Assembly (NCBI GenBank): GCA_026985075.1 | Contig: JALSQX010000001.1 | Span: 34,025-98,024 of the forward strand | Length of the DNA stretch: 64,000 nucleotides | DNA from: Blastocatellia bacterium | GTDB lineage: Bacteria; Acidobacteriota; Blastocatellia; HR10; J050 | Reading direction: 5' to 3' | Shown: positions 1 through 8,651 of the stretch, in pieces | How the letters are laid out: the number at the start of each line of letters is the position of its first letter | How positions within the stretch are numbered: the first letter of the stretch is position 1 | Program-made: the position numbers and the translations under genes | Notes under the pieces: model-generated | Told to the model about the DNA's origin: nothing | Seen by the model: only the letters and a program-made list of their open reading frames with translations | The model's database searches: none

Positions 1-1
1 G

Positions 2-892
2 CTCAATCTGCTGGAAGGATTCGATCTGAAAGCGATGGGGCAGAACTCGACCGAGTATATCCACACGGTGACCGAGAGCATGAAGCTGGCCTTCGCCGAT
101 CGCGATCGGTACTATGGCGATCCCGATTTCGCCAAGATTCCCGACCAGGCGCTGCTCTCCAAGGAGTATGCGGCGTTGCGTCGTACGCTCATCGATCCGG
201 AGCGGGCATCGCTCGTGCACCGCTGGGGCGATCCCTGGAAGATGAAAGCCCTGGCCCCGGACGTCGCCGCGCCGGCATCTGGTTCGACCGGGGATACCGG
301 GACGCCTCCCCTGGATACGACCTGCGTCAACGTCATCGATAAGGATGGGAATATGTTCAGCGCCACGCCGAGCGGTGCCTGGTTGCCTTCGGTCATCGCC
401 GGAGACACGGGCATTCCGCTCTCTCAGCGCCTGCAGAGCTTCGTGCTCGACGAGGGTCACCCTAACATGCTCGAACCGGGCAAGCGTCCGCGCATCACGT
501 TGACGCCGACCATCGTCCTCAAGGACGGGCAACCATTCCTGGCGTTGAGCACGCCCGGCGGTGATAATCAGGATCAGGCGCTCCTCCAGGTGTTGCTCAA
601 CATCATTGAGTTCGGCATGAACGTGCAGGAAGCCGTGGAGGCGCCTCGATTCGATACGCGTCATTTGATGAGTTCGTTCGACGCGCACGAGTTTCATCCG
701 GGAGCGTTGTACGTGGAAGCGCGCATCGCTCCCGAGGTCATCGACGCCCTCAAGCGACGGGGTCATCGGATCACCGTCCGAGATCCCTGGGGGAATCCGG
801 CGGCCGTGACCGTGGTGCGCTACGATCCTCAGACGGGAGTCATCTCGGCCGGAGCCGACCCGCGTCGAGGGCGATATGCCGTAGCCTGGTGA
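2..892 (+). CDS. ggt: Gamma-glutamyltransferase, C-terminal part (5' end outside window)
   Basis: This is the C-terminal portion of a gamma-glutamyltranspeptidase, the N-terminal nucleophile hydrolase that cleaves the gamma-glutamyl bond of glutathione and related peptides. The frame is open from base 2, so the gene begins upstream of the window. About 30 residues in, the STEYIHTVTESMKLAFADRD stretch is typical of the family just before the processing site. The autocleavage and nucleophile threonine is in LDTTCVNVIDKDGN (codons near 314-355), which opens the small subunit. The later RPRITLTPTIVLKDGQP and STPGGDNQ motifs match the substrate-binding loop. It stops at TGA 890-892, and the next gene's ribosome-binding site overlaps this stop. 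The window cannot show whether a signal peptide is present, although the family is usually exported. Confidence 0.93.
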   Translation, partial: LNLLEGFDLKAMGQNSTEYIHTVTESMKLAFADRDRYYGDPDFAKIPDQALLSKEYAALRRTLIDPERASLVHRWGDPWKMKALAPDVAAPASGSTGDTGTPPLDTTCVNVIDKDGNMFSATPSGAWLPSVIAGDTGIPLSQRLQSFVLDEGHPNMLEPGKRPRITLTPTIVLKDGQPFLALSTPGGDNQDQALLQVLLNIIEFGMNVQEAVEAPRFDTRHLMSSFDAHEFHPGALYVEARIAPEVIDALKRRGHRITVRDPWGNPAAVTVVRYDPQTGVISAGADPRRGRYAVAW

Positions 893-902
893 GGAGGTGC
901 CT

Positions 903-2201
903 ATGATGAATCGTCGTCGGTTCTTTCGCGCTCTGATGGCGCCGGCCGTTCTTCCTTTGGCCGGGAGAACGCGCCGCGCGGTCGCTTCCTCTCTGACCGC
1001 CGAGTCACAAGACGAGTGGCCGGCCCCCGACGATCCCCATTATTGGCAGTGGATTCGTCGGCAATTCCTCATCCCGCCGGATGAGGCCTTTTTCAACACC
1101 GGCACGCTGGGAGCGTGTCCGCGTCAGGTCGTCGATACGGTCACGCGACATATGCGGCGACTGGAGGAGACATTGGCTCATTGGGATTACAAGCCCGAGC
1201 ATCCCGATTGGTTCAGCGGGTATCGTCCGCAACTCGAATTGCGCAAGAAATTGGCCGAGGTCATACACGCGCATCCCGGCGAGATCGCGCTCACCCAGAA
1301 TGCGACCATGGGCATGAATTTCATGGCTCATGGACTGGACTTGCAGCCCGGCGATGAGGTGTTGAGCACCGATCAGGAGCACCCCGGTGGACGGTGCGGA
1401 TGGGAGTTGCGGGCCCATCGCGAGGGGATCATCTGGCGACCGCTGGAAATTCCCATTCCACCGCCCGATCCGGAAACGATCGTCAAGATCTTCGCTCAAG
1501 CGATCACTCCCCGGACGCGCGTCATCGCCATCGCTCACATCACCTCTCAGTTTGGCATCGTCATGCCCGTGCGACAGATTTGCGAGCTGGCGCGACCCCG
1601 CGGCATTCTGACCATCATCGACGGAGCCCAGGCCGTCGGTCAGTTGCACGTGAACGTCAAGGAGATCGGTTGCGATGCCTACTTCTCCAGTCCGCATAAA
1701 TGGTTGCTCGCTCCACCGGGCAACGGATTCTTGTACATTCGCCAGGAGAAGCTCAATGACGTATGGACGACATTGGCCAGCGGGCAGTGGAATAACTATC
1801 AAGCGGGCGCCTATCGGTTGATGCAATATGGGACCGGCAATCTCTCGTTGCTCAAAGGACTGGAAGCGGCCATCGACTTTCACATGCGCATCGGTCCCGA
1901 TCGCGTGCAGCGGCGGATCATCGGATTGGCCAATCGGTTGCGTCAGGGATTGCAGCAGATCGACGGCGTGACCATTCTCTCGCCCACCCATCCGGAGTTG
2001 GCCGGAGCGATGGTGACGTATCGCGTCGAAGGGATGACCGGGTCGCAATTACAGGATGAGTTGTGGAACCGGCGGAAAATTCGCGTTCGCAAGATGGGCG
2101 CGAAGAACAGCGTGCGCCAATCGGTGCATATCTATAACAGTCCGGAGGAGATCGACGCGACGCTGGAGATCGTTCGAGATCTGGCTGCCAGGCGGAAGTG
2201 A
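903..2201 (+). CDS. Class V aminotransferase, isopenicillin-N epimerase-like, probably exported
   Basis: This is a fold-type I PLP enzyme of the aminotransferase class V group (cysteine desulfurase / isopenicillin-N epimerase-like), about 432 residues. The N-terminus has MNRRRFFRALMAPAVLPLAG, a twin-arginine-like signal, so a periplasmic location is likely. The PLP-binding features are TQNATMGMNF (phosphate contacts), IDGAQAVGQ (Asp to the pyridine nitrogen) and SSPHKWL, whose Lys at about residue 266 should form the Schiff base. A GTG at 897 lies inside the GAGGAGG sequence (891-897), so ATG 903, about 5 nt downstream, is the better start. The start follows the stop of ggt by 10 nt, implying co-transcription. 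The substrate cannot be deduced. A role downstream of gamma-glutamyl cleavage is only suggested by position. Confidence 0.85.
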   Translation: MMNRRRFFRALMAPAVLPLAGRTRRAVASSLTAESQDEWPAPDDPHYWQWIRRQFLIPPDEAFFNTGTLGACPRQVVDTVTRHMRRLEETLAHWDYKPEHPDWFSGYRPQLELRKKLAEVIHAHPGEIALTQNATMGMNFMAHGLDLQPGDEVLSTDQEHPGGRCGWELRAHREGIIWRPLEIPIPPPDPETIVKIFAQAITPRTRVIAIAHITSQFGIVMPVRQICELARPRGILTIIDGAQAVGQLHVNVKEIGCDAYFSSPHKWLLAPPGNGFLYIRQEKLNDVWTTLASGQWNNYQAGAYRLMQYGTGNLSLLKGLEAAIDFHMRIGPDRVQRRIIGLANRLRQGLQQIDGVTILSPTHPELAGAMVTYRVEGMTGSQLQDELWNRRKIRVRKMGAKNSVRQSVHIYNSPEEIDATLEIVRDLAARRK

Positions 2202-2351
2202 ATTCGTGCAGATGAAGCCTTGACGGGATGCGCGGTGAAAGGGAGGGGCTCGTTCGTCTCCATCCGGCGCATCGCCGGGGATCGCTCATGGGCGGCGAGT
2301 CCGCGGCGAGGAATGAAAGTGACGTCGCGCAAGATGCCGCCTTGCGTCACC

Positions 2352-2436
2352 CATCCTTGGTTGACGATGAGGAAAGCGGCGTGCCCGGCATCAGTCAGGC
2401 GAAACATCTTACGCCGCTCATCCTTGGTTGACGATG
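2352..2436. repeat. Pair of 18-bp direct repeats
   Basis: An 18-bp segment (CATCCTTGGTTGACGATG) occurs at 2352-2369 and again, identical, at 2419-2436. The second copy carries the TTGACG that reads as the -35 box of the downstream gene. The first copy has no good -10 box at the right distance. Confidence 0.7.
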
Positions 2437-2455
2437 CCCAACCTCGTTGTATGAT
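2428..2455 (+). promoter_or_regulatory. Sigma70-type promoter for the gene at 2468
   Basis: TTGACG at 2428-2433 and TATGAT at 2450-2455 are separated by 16 bp. The ATG at 2468 is only 12 nt past the -10 box, so the transcript would be leaderless or nearly so. This argues against the upstream in-frame start at 2447, which lies inside the promoter. Confidence 0.5.
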
Positions 2456-2467
2456 GGTGATGGCGTC

Positions 2468-3532
2468 ATGATCACCGTATTGGGGGCTACCGGTTTCACG
2501 GGCCGGCTCGTCGTCGAGGAATTGCGACGGCGGCAATTACCCGTGCGACTGGCCGGACGGAACGTCGATAAGCTTGAAGCTGTGGTGGAGGCTCTCGGTG
2601 AACGGGTTCCCACCGTAGTCGTCGACGTCACGCGCCCGGAGACGCTGCCACTCGCATTGGAGGGATCGCGCGTGCTCATCAATTGTGTCGGTCCGTTCAC
2701 CGATTTAAGCGAACCGGTGGTCGCTGAGGCCATCCGTCAAGGCGTGCACTATCTGGACACCACGGGCGAACAAGCGTTCATCAAGCTCATTTTTGACCGC
2801 TACAGCGATCAGGCGAAGCGTCGAGGGGTCGTTGTGTCGCCGGGAGCCGCCTTCGAGTATGCTTTGGCCGATGCGGCCGCGGAAGTGGCTGGTCGCGAGT
2901 TGGAACCGTGCGAAGAGGTGATCATCGTGTATGCCCTCTCGGGATTCGGGGCGAGCCGAGGAACGAAAAAATCGGTGCTCCGAGTGGTGGCCAGCGAGGG
3001 GTATCTTTATCGGGAGGGGCGACTCGTTCGGGCCAGACTGGGAGCGGAGCGTCGGTCAGTCCGTATGCCCAGTGGCCGGAAGCTCGTCGCCCTCTCGTTC
3101 CCTGGCGGGGAAGTCATCCATGTACCTCGACACGTTCAGGCGCGGTCGGTCATCCCCATGATGGCATTCAGCTCCGGTCGAGCGCTGTTGCTCCCTCTCG
3201 GTCTGCCACTGTTGCGCGCGGCGATGGTCACGCCGTTGAGAGAGTGGATCTTTCGGCGTATTGAAGTGGGACCGGTCGGTCCCTCGCCTGAAGCACGGGC
3301 AGCTACGCGCTTCACGTTGCTTGTGGAGGCGCGCCGGGGCGAGGATCGCCGCGCCGTCATCGCCGAAGGATGCGATCCCTATGGCTTGACGGCGGTGGTG
3401 ATCGTGGCCTTGGCGGCTCATTTATTGGAGGAAGGACCGCGGGAGGTCGGCGCTCTCTCGCCGGCCATGGTTGCCGGTCCGGAGGCGATCGTCACGAGCA
3501 CGGGCGAAGCCGGCGTTCGCTGGTTGCGATGA
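2468..3532 (+). CDS. Saccharopine dehydrogenase-like / trans-acting enoyl reductase-type oxidoreductase
   Basis: This is an NAD(P)-binding oxidoreductase of the saccharopine dehydrogenase N-terminal family, about 354 residues. The N-terminal Rossmann signature is VLGATGFTGRLVVEEL, followed by RLAGRNVDKLEAVVEALG. The motif VLINCVGPFTDLSEPVVAEA is characteristic of the YMR226/trans-acting enoyl reductase-like branch, and GVHYLDTTGEQ follows it. The second half is a dimerisation/substrate domain with conserved overall layout. Family members range from lipid-linked enoyl reduction to amino-acid metabolism, so the reaction is undetermined. The start at 2468 is set by the promoter immediately upstream. 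The gene stands alone, with palindromic-repeat DNA downstream. Confidence 0.8.
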   Translation: MITVLGATGFTGRLVVEELRRRQLPVRLAGRNVDKLEAVVEALGERVPTVVVDVTRPETLPLALEGSRVLINCVGPFTDLSEPVVAEAIRQGVHYLDTTGEQAFIKLIFDRYSDQAKRRGVVVSPGAAFEYALADAAAEVAGRELEPCEEVIIVYALSGFGASRGTKKSVLRVVASEGYLYREGRLVRARLGAERRSVRMPSGRKLVALSFPGGEVIHVPRHVQARSVIPMMAFSSGRALLLPLGLPLLRAAMVTPLREWIFRRIEVGPVGPSPEARAATRFTLLVEARRGEDRRAVIAEGCDPYGLTAVVIVALAAHLLEEGPREVGALSPAMVAGPEAIVTSTGEAGVRWLR

Positions 3533-3938
3533 CCGAAGCGCCGGGGTATGGACAACTCTCCGATCCATGGAAGATCGAGGAGGGATACTGGCAGGCGTGA
3601 TGAACCTCTCGGGACTAGCTGAGAATGTGATGGCTCCCCGCCGGCGAGCCGCGGGGCTTCTCCAGGTGGTGGGCTTGCCAGACGAGCTATCGACCTGACT
3701 GCTCCCGGCGGATCAGCCGCGGGGCTCCTGGAAGGCTCTTGCTCCCTCTCGACGAGCTGTCGACCTGACTGCTCCCGGCGGACCAGCCGCGAGGCTTCCT
3801 GAAGATCGGTGCCCACCCTGCCTGTCGCCGTGGAAATCGTGGGCCATGCGAGATCTCGCGCTGGCTCAGGAGCCAGCCATTTTCGCAGAGGGATGGGTCT
3901 TTGGAGTTCCTCCTTCCATCGGTCCCTCAAGAGAAGGC
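3533..3938. other. Non-coding gap with GC-rich palindromes and a 54-bp repeated unit
   Basis: I see no gene here. The gap holds one palindrome with CCCCGC/GCGGGG arms (about 3634-3658) and two 54-bp near-copies at 3681-3734 and 3751-3804. The copies differ at six positions and have a period of 70 bp. Each contains a CCCGGCGG-nnnn-CCGC type palindrome. All belong to the dispersed palindrome family found throughout the window. Confidence 0.7.
3681..3804. repeat. Tandem pair of 54-bp palindrome-bearing repeats
   Basis: Unit one (3681-3734) and unit two (3751-3804) match at 48 of 54 positions. Each starts GACGAGCT and contains CTGACTGCTCCCGGCGG followed by CAGCCGC. Within each unit the GC-rich arms can pair as a hairpin with a four-base loop. 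Confidence 0.75.
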
Positions 3939-3967
3939 TTGCCCTCTTGGGTGAGTTTGTTTACAAT
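3939..3967 (+). promoter_or_regulatory. Sigma70-type promoter for the VCBS-repeat gene
   Basis: TTGCCC at 3939-3944 and TACAAT at 3962-3967 are separated by 17 bp. An AAGAGGAGAAGC ribosome-binding region follows before the ATG at 4013. This placement rules out the longer reading of the gene that would begin near 3809. Confidence 0.45.
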
Positions 3968-4012
3968 AACAGCAGCCCGGAAGGTCATTCTTCAAGCGCG
4001 AAGAGGAGAAGC

Positions 4013-5584
4013 ATGATACGAAGCGAGTGGGTTGCATCTCTGCTTGCCATCTTGTTGCTCGGCGGCTTGGCCCTCTCTCAATCCGAATCATTGGCTCGAT
4101 TCAGCGATGTGACCGAGCAAGCCGGCGTCGCGTTCCAGCATCATCCGGGCACACCGATGGAGACGGGAGGGGGTGCGGCTTTTCTCGATTATGATGGGGA
4201 TGGGGATCTGGATATCTATGTCGTGGACGTCGGCGGACCGAACATCCTTTTTCGCAACAATGGCGATGGGACGTTCACCGATGTGACCGAGCAGGCGGGC
4301 GTCGCCGATGCCGAGCATATATCGCGCGGCGTGACCTGCGCCGATTATGACAACGATGGTGACGAGGATCTGTACGTCCTCAATGAAGGCCCCAATGTGC
4401 TGTTTCGCAACAATGGCGATGGGACGTTCACCGACGTGACCGAGCAGGCCGGTGTGGGCGATGCGTCGCGGAGTCAGTCTGCCGCTTTCGGCGATTATGA
4501 CGCCGATGGGTTCCTCGATCTCTACGTGGGGAATTACATCGACATGTCCACGTTGAGCGAAGATCGGTTGCATTTCGCTTGTCAACCCAACAGGCTGTAT
4601 CACAATAATGGCGATGGGACGTTCACTGAGGTCGGCGCCGAACTCGGCGTCGCCGATAGTGGGTGTGCGCTGGCGGTGACGTTCACCGATTACGACGGCG
4701 ACGGCGATCTGGATCTGCTCGTGGGGAATGATTTCGGTCCCTGGGGATACCCTCCTAATGTCTTGTTCCGCAACGATGGACCGGGCTCTGATGGACGGTG
4801 GATCTTCACCGACGTGAGCCAGGCGGCGGGCATTGATGGTCGATTATACTCGATGGGCATTGCGGTGGGCGATTACGACAATGACGGCGATCTGGATTAT
4901 TATGTGACCAGCATTGGACGAAACGTTCTTTACCGCAATAATGGCGATGGGACGTTCACCGATGTAGCCAGAGAGGCTGGCACTCGGGCTCCACGAGCGG
5001 GCGATGTCCCTCGCATCAGTTGGGGCGCAGAGTTCTTCGATTACGATAATGATGGAGATGTCGATCTTTACGTCGCCTCTGGCCCGGTGACCGGAGATGA
5101 GAAGCAGGCTAACCTCTTGTTCTTCAATCGAGGAGATGGAACATTCATAGACATCGCCGCCGAGGCTGGCGTGGATGACCCCGGTTCCGGTCGAGGGACG
5201 ATCGTTGGCGATTACGATGATGATGGAGATGTGGATCTCTATCTGGTGAATTACGGCCAACGCGCCGTTTTGTATCGCAACGAGTATTATCACCCGGAAT
5301 CGGCATTGACGGCGAACAACTGGCTGGAAGTGAGATTGATCGGGACCACGAGCAATCGCGATGGGATTGGGGCGCGCCTGCGCCTGGTGACTGGTGGGAA
5401 GTCGCAAATCCGCGAGGTGGGCACGGGATCACCGCACTCCTCTCGATCGAGCGGGCTCGTGCATTTCGGCTTGGGGACGGCTGAGGTGGTCGATGAGTTG
5501 GAGGTCCGATGGCCGAGCGGGCAGATCCAGGTGATAAGAGGCGTCCCCGTGAATCGGCGGATCACGGTGATCGAAGGACCATGA
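4013..5584 (+). CDS. Secreted FG-GAP/VCBS repeat protein with C-terminal ASPIC/UnbV domain
   Basis: This is a secreted protein of about 523 residues with a hydrophobic signal peptide (LLAILLLGGLALSQS). It is built from repeated FG-GAP/VCBS units. Each unit carries calcium-binding loops of the DYDGDGDLD or DYDNDGD type and a NNGDGTFTDVTEQAGV connector, as expected for a beta-propeller. The last 70 residues (SNRDGIGARLRL through VRWPSGQIQVI) match the ASPIC/UnbV domain that caps CRTAC1-like proteins. The repeats are also visible in the DNA: a segment reading NNGDGTFTDV recurs near 4257, 4410, 4607 and 4939. Such proteins act outside the cell in adhesion or ligand binding, but the ligand is unknown. 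ATG 4013 is preferred because of its ribosome-binding site and signal peptide. Confidence 0.9.
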   Translation: MIRSEWVASLLAILLLGGLALSQSESLARFSDVTEQAGVAFQHHPGTPMETGGGAAFLDYDGDGDLDIYVVDVGGPNILFRNNGDGTFTDVTEQAGVADAEHISRGVTCADYDNDGDEDLYVLNEGPNVLFRNNGDGTFTDVTEQAGVGDASRSQSAAFGDYDADGFLDLYVGNYIDMSTLSEDRLHFACQPNRLYHNNGDGTFTEVGAELGVADSGCALAVTFTDYDGDGDLDLLVGNDFGPWGYPPNVLFRNDGPGSDGRWIFTDVSQAAGIDGRLYSMGIAVGDYDNDGDLDYYVTSIGRNVLYRNNGDGTFTDVAREAGTRAPRAGDVPRISWGAEFFDYDNDGDVDLYVASGPVTGDEKQANLLFFNRGDGTFIDIAAEAGVDDPGSGRGTIVGDYDDDGDVDLYLVNYGQRAVLYRNEYYHPESALTANNWLEVRLIGTTSNRDGIGARLRLVTGGKSQIREVGTGSPHSSRSSGLVHFGLGTAEVVDELEVRWPSGQIQVIRGVPVNRRITVIEGP

Positions 5585-5625
5585 TCCTGGTCGGTGGGGT
5601 GCGAATGTCGAGGGGGCGCCTATGG

Positions 5626-5655
5626 TTGACAGGGAGCCGGTGTTTATGGTAGGGT
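5626..5655 (+). promoter_or_regulatory. Sigma70-type promoter (TAGGGT -10 type)
   Basis: TTGACA at 5626-5631 is followed after 18 bp by TAGGGT at 5650-5655, within GGTAGGGTGC. The promoter at 25250-25278 has the same -35 and a GGTAGGGTTC -10 region. It would serve the secreted-protein gene at 5864 with a leader of about 200 nt. Confidence 0.45.
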
Positions 5656-5863
5656 GCTCCAGCCAGCCCGGGGTGTTACGCTTCTAAATGATGAAGATAC
5701 AGACACATTCGCGGTGCCCTCGTGTCGCTCTCGGCGATGCCTCAAACGTTCTTCTGCTCAGATGGCGCGCAGAGTGCGGTTTTTTCGGTCGAGAGCAGGC
5801 GAGGTCTGTGGATGAGCGAGGGTTGTTTCGTGGTTAAAACCTTTTAAAGGAGGAGACTTGGTT

Positions 5864-7240
5864 ATGAAAAGAACAGTTCGCATGATCACTGCCTTGAGCT
5901 CTCTGGCCCTCTTGGCCCTGAGCAGCATTCCTCTTGGTGGTTCGCTGGCTCCGGCCAAGACGAGTGCCCAGTCGGCTGTTGCTGAGGTTGAGCCGAACGA
6001 TGATCCGCTGTCGGCTCAGGAGATTCCGTTCCCCGGACCGGGCGAAAAGGTTGAAGTTCAAGGGAGCGTAGCGGCTGGGGACGAGGGGAGCTTCAGCGAG
6101 GAGATGGAGACCTTCTTCTCATTCGCCGGCGGCGTTGGAACGCTCCACGACTGGTATGTGCTTGATCCCGATGCCCTCGGCAAGCAGGCGCTGGGCAATG
6201 GCCCCATTCCATTGAAGATCAGCGTGGGATGGGAAGGAGAAACCGACATCGACGTCTGGGTGGGCACGTTAGTGGATGATTTCCTCTTCTTCTTCGATGG
6301 ATTTAAGCTCCTCAGCGACGTTCGCATGGCCTCTTTGGCCAATCCCGAAATGTGGCCTCGCGGAGATGCAGCCAGCGAGTCCATCGCCCTTTATCTGCAA
6401 CCTCAGGGGGTCACTGACGAAGAGGGTAATCCCATTCCCAACGACGGTTTTGGTCGTAAACTGGTCGTCGCCATTCAGCATTTCGATGGGCCTCCGGCCG
6501 ACTACACGTTGACCATCGAGAACGGCGCCAGCGTCGCCAAACAGGATGTGAGCTTCAATAACGAACGTCACCAGATCGATGATGGTGGAATTACTGCCGG
6601 GTGGTTCAGTGGGCCTTCGGGGGGCATCGTCGTCAATTGCTATCGGCCCAGTCGATATCCGGCGACGTTGACGAGCATCGCTCATCCATTTGTGAATTTC
6701 AGCGACGTGCCCGATCCCACAGGGCAACCACTTCGCGTGATCGTCTTCACGGGCGAGGATGATGGTGATGGGCTTCCTGGACCGCCGCCACCGTTGTCCC
6801 AGGCCAACATCCTGTTCGATCAGGAAGTGCCTATTCCGGGGACGATTTCTCCTCAGGAGGGATCGCGATTCATTGGCCGAGTCAATGACATCACCATCGA
6901 TCCGCCGATCACCATCGAGTCGGGAGTCGTTTACGTCGCGTTACAGTGGCCCGATGCCCCGATCGAGGAGACGGGCGTCGCTCTCGCTCTGGATACCAGT
7001 CCCGTTCAGTACCTCCGCACGTTCCTTTCCACTGATGGGGGCGAGACGTGGGGGCGTCCGACCAGGACGGAAGATTTGTCCGGTGAAGATGTCTTCATGA
7101 ATGCCGATATCCGCGCACACTTCGAATTCGGTCCCGCGCCCGCCAGTGTGGTCAGATCGAAGGCCGAGCGGCGAAGCCATCGCGTGGTCAGAGCCGTGCT
7201 GTCCAGGCAACCGCTTTCCGTCGTGCCAATCAGTCGGTGA
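5864..7240 (+). CDS. Secreted protein of unknown function with a PPC-like N-terminal domain
   Basis: This protein has about 458 residues. A signal peptide (MKRTVRMITALSSLALLALS) is followed by EVEPNDDPLSAQEIPFPGPG, the entry motif of bacterial pre-peptidase C-terminal (PPC)-like beta-sandwich domains. A DWYVLD segment and IDVWVGTLVDDFLF also fit that fold. The C-terminal half has no signature I recognise. It includes a GGETWGRP segment reminiscent of the sequence around Asp-box repeats. The strong AAAGGAGG at 5846-5853 serves ATG 5864; a TTG at 5858 is too close to it. A strong hairpin lies just after the stop. The gene appears monocistronic and its function is unknown. Confidence 0.7.
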   Translation: MKRTVRMITALSSLALLALSSIPLGGSLAPAKTSAQSAVAEVEPNDDPLSAQEIPFPGPGEKVEVQGSVAAGDEGSFSEEMETFFSFAGGVGTLHDWYVLDPDALGKQALGNGPIPLKISVGWEGETDIDVWVGTLVDDFLFFFDGFKLLSDVRMASLANPEMWPRGDAASESIALYLQPQGVTDEEGNPIPNDGFGRKLVVAIQHFDGPPADYTLTIENGASVAKQDVSFNNERHQIDDGGITAGWFSGPSGGIVVNCYRPSRYPATLTSIAHPFVNFSDVPDPTGQPLRVIVFTGEDDGDGLPGPPPPLSQANILFDQEVPIPGTISPQEGSRFIGRVNDITIDPPITIESGVVYVALQWPDAPIEETGVALALDTSPVQYLRTFLSTDGGETWGRPTRTEDLSGEDVFMNADIRAHFEFGPAPASVVRSKAERRSHRVVRAVLSRQPLSVVPISR

Positions 7241-7252
7241 TGGATCTTGGGT

Positions 7253-7286
7253 GGGATCATCCTCACCTGTTGGTGGGGATGATCCC
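7253..7286 (+). terminator. Strong 15-bp hairpin after the secreted-protein gene
   Basis: GGGATCATCC-TCACC (7253-7267) pairs with GGTGG-GGATGATCCC (7272-7286) across a TGTT loop. All 15 pairs form, one of them G-T. No T-run follows, so it may stabilise the mRNA end rather than act as a classical intrinsic terminator. Confidence 0.5.
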
Positions 7287-7701
7287 CATTTGTGGTGAAG
7301 ACGGAGAGTTGCTCAGAGTATCTCTGATTTTCTGTCATGCGTGAAGAAATCGCGTTTTGGCTCAGGGTGTGTTCGGGGGGCGGGCTCTCTAGGTAGATAT
7401 CACGTTGTCGAGTCCGCGCGACCGTTTCTGGATATTTCCTCTCCCGCCGTCGGCTGAAGGCGAGTTCGACTCCTGAGGTCCACACCCATCATTCCACACC
7501 GCGTCTCATCTCCAATAGGCTGGCGAACTCGCGAGGAAATTCCTCACGGGCTGGCGTCCACGACCAATGACGAACATCGATGAGGTGGGAGGGCGCCATA
7601 TGTGCTCCGTGATTTGGCTGTCTATCTGGCGGAAGGGCCGAACTCCTGGGTGGAGGGGGGCAATATGTGCTCCACGATGGTGCCGTATTCCTGGAGGTCC
7701 T
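7287..7701. other. Non-coding gap
   Basis: No convincing gene. The element CATATGTGCTCC/AATATGTGCTCC appears twice (near 7598 and 7662). Read on the minus strand, the frame directly after the truncated DsrE copy continues as EDLQEYGTIVEHILPP and ends near 7630. I cannot assign this tail to a family. Confidence 0.4.
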
Positions 7702-7793
7702 CTCAGAACGTCATCACCAGGTCGGCGGGAAGGAGTTCTTGATGGAGGAAATCGGTGAGCGTCATCGGGGCGTCGATTTCGGGGATGAGGTCT
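7702..7793 (-). pseudogene. Orphan 3' end of the DsrE-family gene (92-bp duplication)
   Basis: These 92 bases repeat bases 8651-8742 with one difference (G at 7775 versus A at 8724). They encode, on the minus strand, the last 30 or so residues of the DsrE-family protein plus its stop codon (DAPMTLTDFLHQELLPADLV). No start or N-terminal part is attached, because the sequence to its right is the toxin-antitoxin module. It is a remnant produced when the module was inserted or the locus duplicated. The complete gene is at 8652-9071. Confidence 0.85.
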
Positions 7794-7805
7794 ATCATCT
7801 GTCGG

Positions 7806-7834
7806 TTGCCGTTACAGCCAGAATCGACGATAAT
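7806..7834 (+). promoter_or_regulatory. Promoter for the antitoxin-toxin pair
   Basis: TTGCCG at 7806-7811 and GATAAT at 7829-7834 are spaced by 17 bp. The antitoxin ATG at 7846 is 11 nt beyond the -10 box, so the transcript would be leaderless or nearly so. The promoter begins just 12 bp inside the left direct repeat, so the module carries its own expression signal. Confidence 0.45.
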
Positions 7835-7845
7835 AAAGATGATTT

Positions 7846-8112
7846 ATGTTGGAAAAACGGACGACATTGGAGCAGATTCTGAATCTTGTACGCCGATTGG
7901 ATTCGATTCACCTGGTCAAACTTCGCCAAGCGCTCGATCACCTGATGGCGCAAATTCCCGACCAGGAAAGAGAGCGTCTCTATCGGCAATTATTGAAAGA
8001 GCGTGGTTTGATGAGCAAAGTTGATCGTCCTTCCTCTCGACCGCGGGATCACCACCCAATACGAGTCAGCGGTAAGCCTCTCTCGGAAATGATTGTCGAG
8101 GAGCGGCGGTGA
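7846..8112 (+). CDS. Putative antitoxin of a PIN-domain toxin-antitoxin pair
   Basis: This is an 88-residue, highly charged protein encoded directly in front of a PIN-domain toxin. It is predicted mostly helical, with a leucine-rich first half (LEQILNLVRRLDSIHLVKLRQALDHLM in two pieces) and a C-terminal tail ending PLSEMIVEERR. That tail resembles the toxin-wrapping tails of antitoxins partnered with PIN ribonucleases. I cannot recognise an AbrB, RHH or Phd DNA-binding fold, so autoregulation is unproven. Its TGA is followed at once by the toxin GTG (TGAGTG), giving translational coupling. The assignment as antitoxin rests on position, size and coupling. Confidence 0.65.
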   Translation: MLEKRTTLEQILNLVRRLDSIHLVKLRQALDHLMAQIPDQERERLYRQLLKERGLMSKVDRPSSRPRDHHPIRVSGKPLSEMIVEERR

Positions 8113-8577
8113 GTGGCTGGTTATTACTTCGACAGTAGTGCTCTGGTTAAGCGTTATGCTTATGAATCAGGCACTGATTGGGTCCTTCGCGTCACAGATC
8201 CAACCTCGGACAACGAAATTGTAGTTGCTCGGATTGCAGGTGCGGAGGTGCTCGCCGCTATTGTTAGAAAACAGCGTGCTGGTGAGGTGAGCGGTATCCA
8301 AGCTCAGCAGGCAGTGGCCGATTTTGAAGCCGACTTCGAGACGGAATATGACGTCATTGAGGTCACACCAGCCGTCGTCATGCGAGCGATGGACTTGATC
8401 AAGCGCTATGGACTCCGGGGCTATGATAGTATTCAACTTGCTTGCGCCATGGAAGTGAATGAAGTGCGTCTCTTGGTCGGTCTTGCCTCACTCGTTTTCG
8501 TCAGCGCTGATGGGAGGTTGAATGAAGTGGCGCGGGCCGAGGGATTACCTGTTGAGGACCCCAGTGCTCAGGGATAG
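8113..8577 (+). CDS. vapC: PIN-domain ribonuclease toxin, VapC family
   Basis: This 154-residue PIN-domain protein is a metal-dependent ribonuclease toxin. The four expected acidic residues are visible: Asp in YYFDSSALVKRY near the N-terminus, Glu in ARIAGAEVLAAI, Asp in LRGYDSIQLACA, and Asp in VFVSADGRLNEVA. VapC toxins usually cut tRNA or rRNA loops in the cytoplasm and are held inactive by the partner antitoxin. The start is GTG immediately after the antitoxin stop. The coding sequence appears intact. It ends 73 bp before the right-hand copy of the flanking 92-bp repeat. Confidence 0.88.
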   Translation: MAGYYFDSSALVKRYAYESGTDWVLRVTDPTSDNEIVVARIAGAEVLAAIVRKQRAGEVSGIQAQQAVADFEADFETEYDVIEVTPAVVMRAMDLIKRYGLRGYDSIQLACAMEVNEVRLLVGLASLVFVSADGRLNEVARAEGLPVEDPSAQG

Positions 8578-8651
8578 GGCTACCGCCGGGTTAACTTCAG
8601 GATTTCCCCATCCACAACTCATCGATATGGCAAGGGCTGACGAGGTTCTCC

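Noticed and set aside
1005-2048. 347-codon minus-strand frame opposite the aminotransferase
   Set aside because: Shadow of a well-supported PLP enzyme; composition is that of antisense GC-rich DNA.
3809-4012. Upstream 68-codon extension of the VCBS-repeat gene
   Set aside because: It crosses a good promoter (3939-3967) and lacks the signal peptide that begins at ATG 4013.
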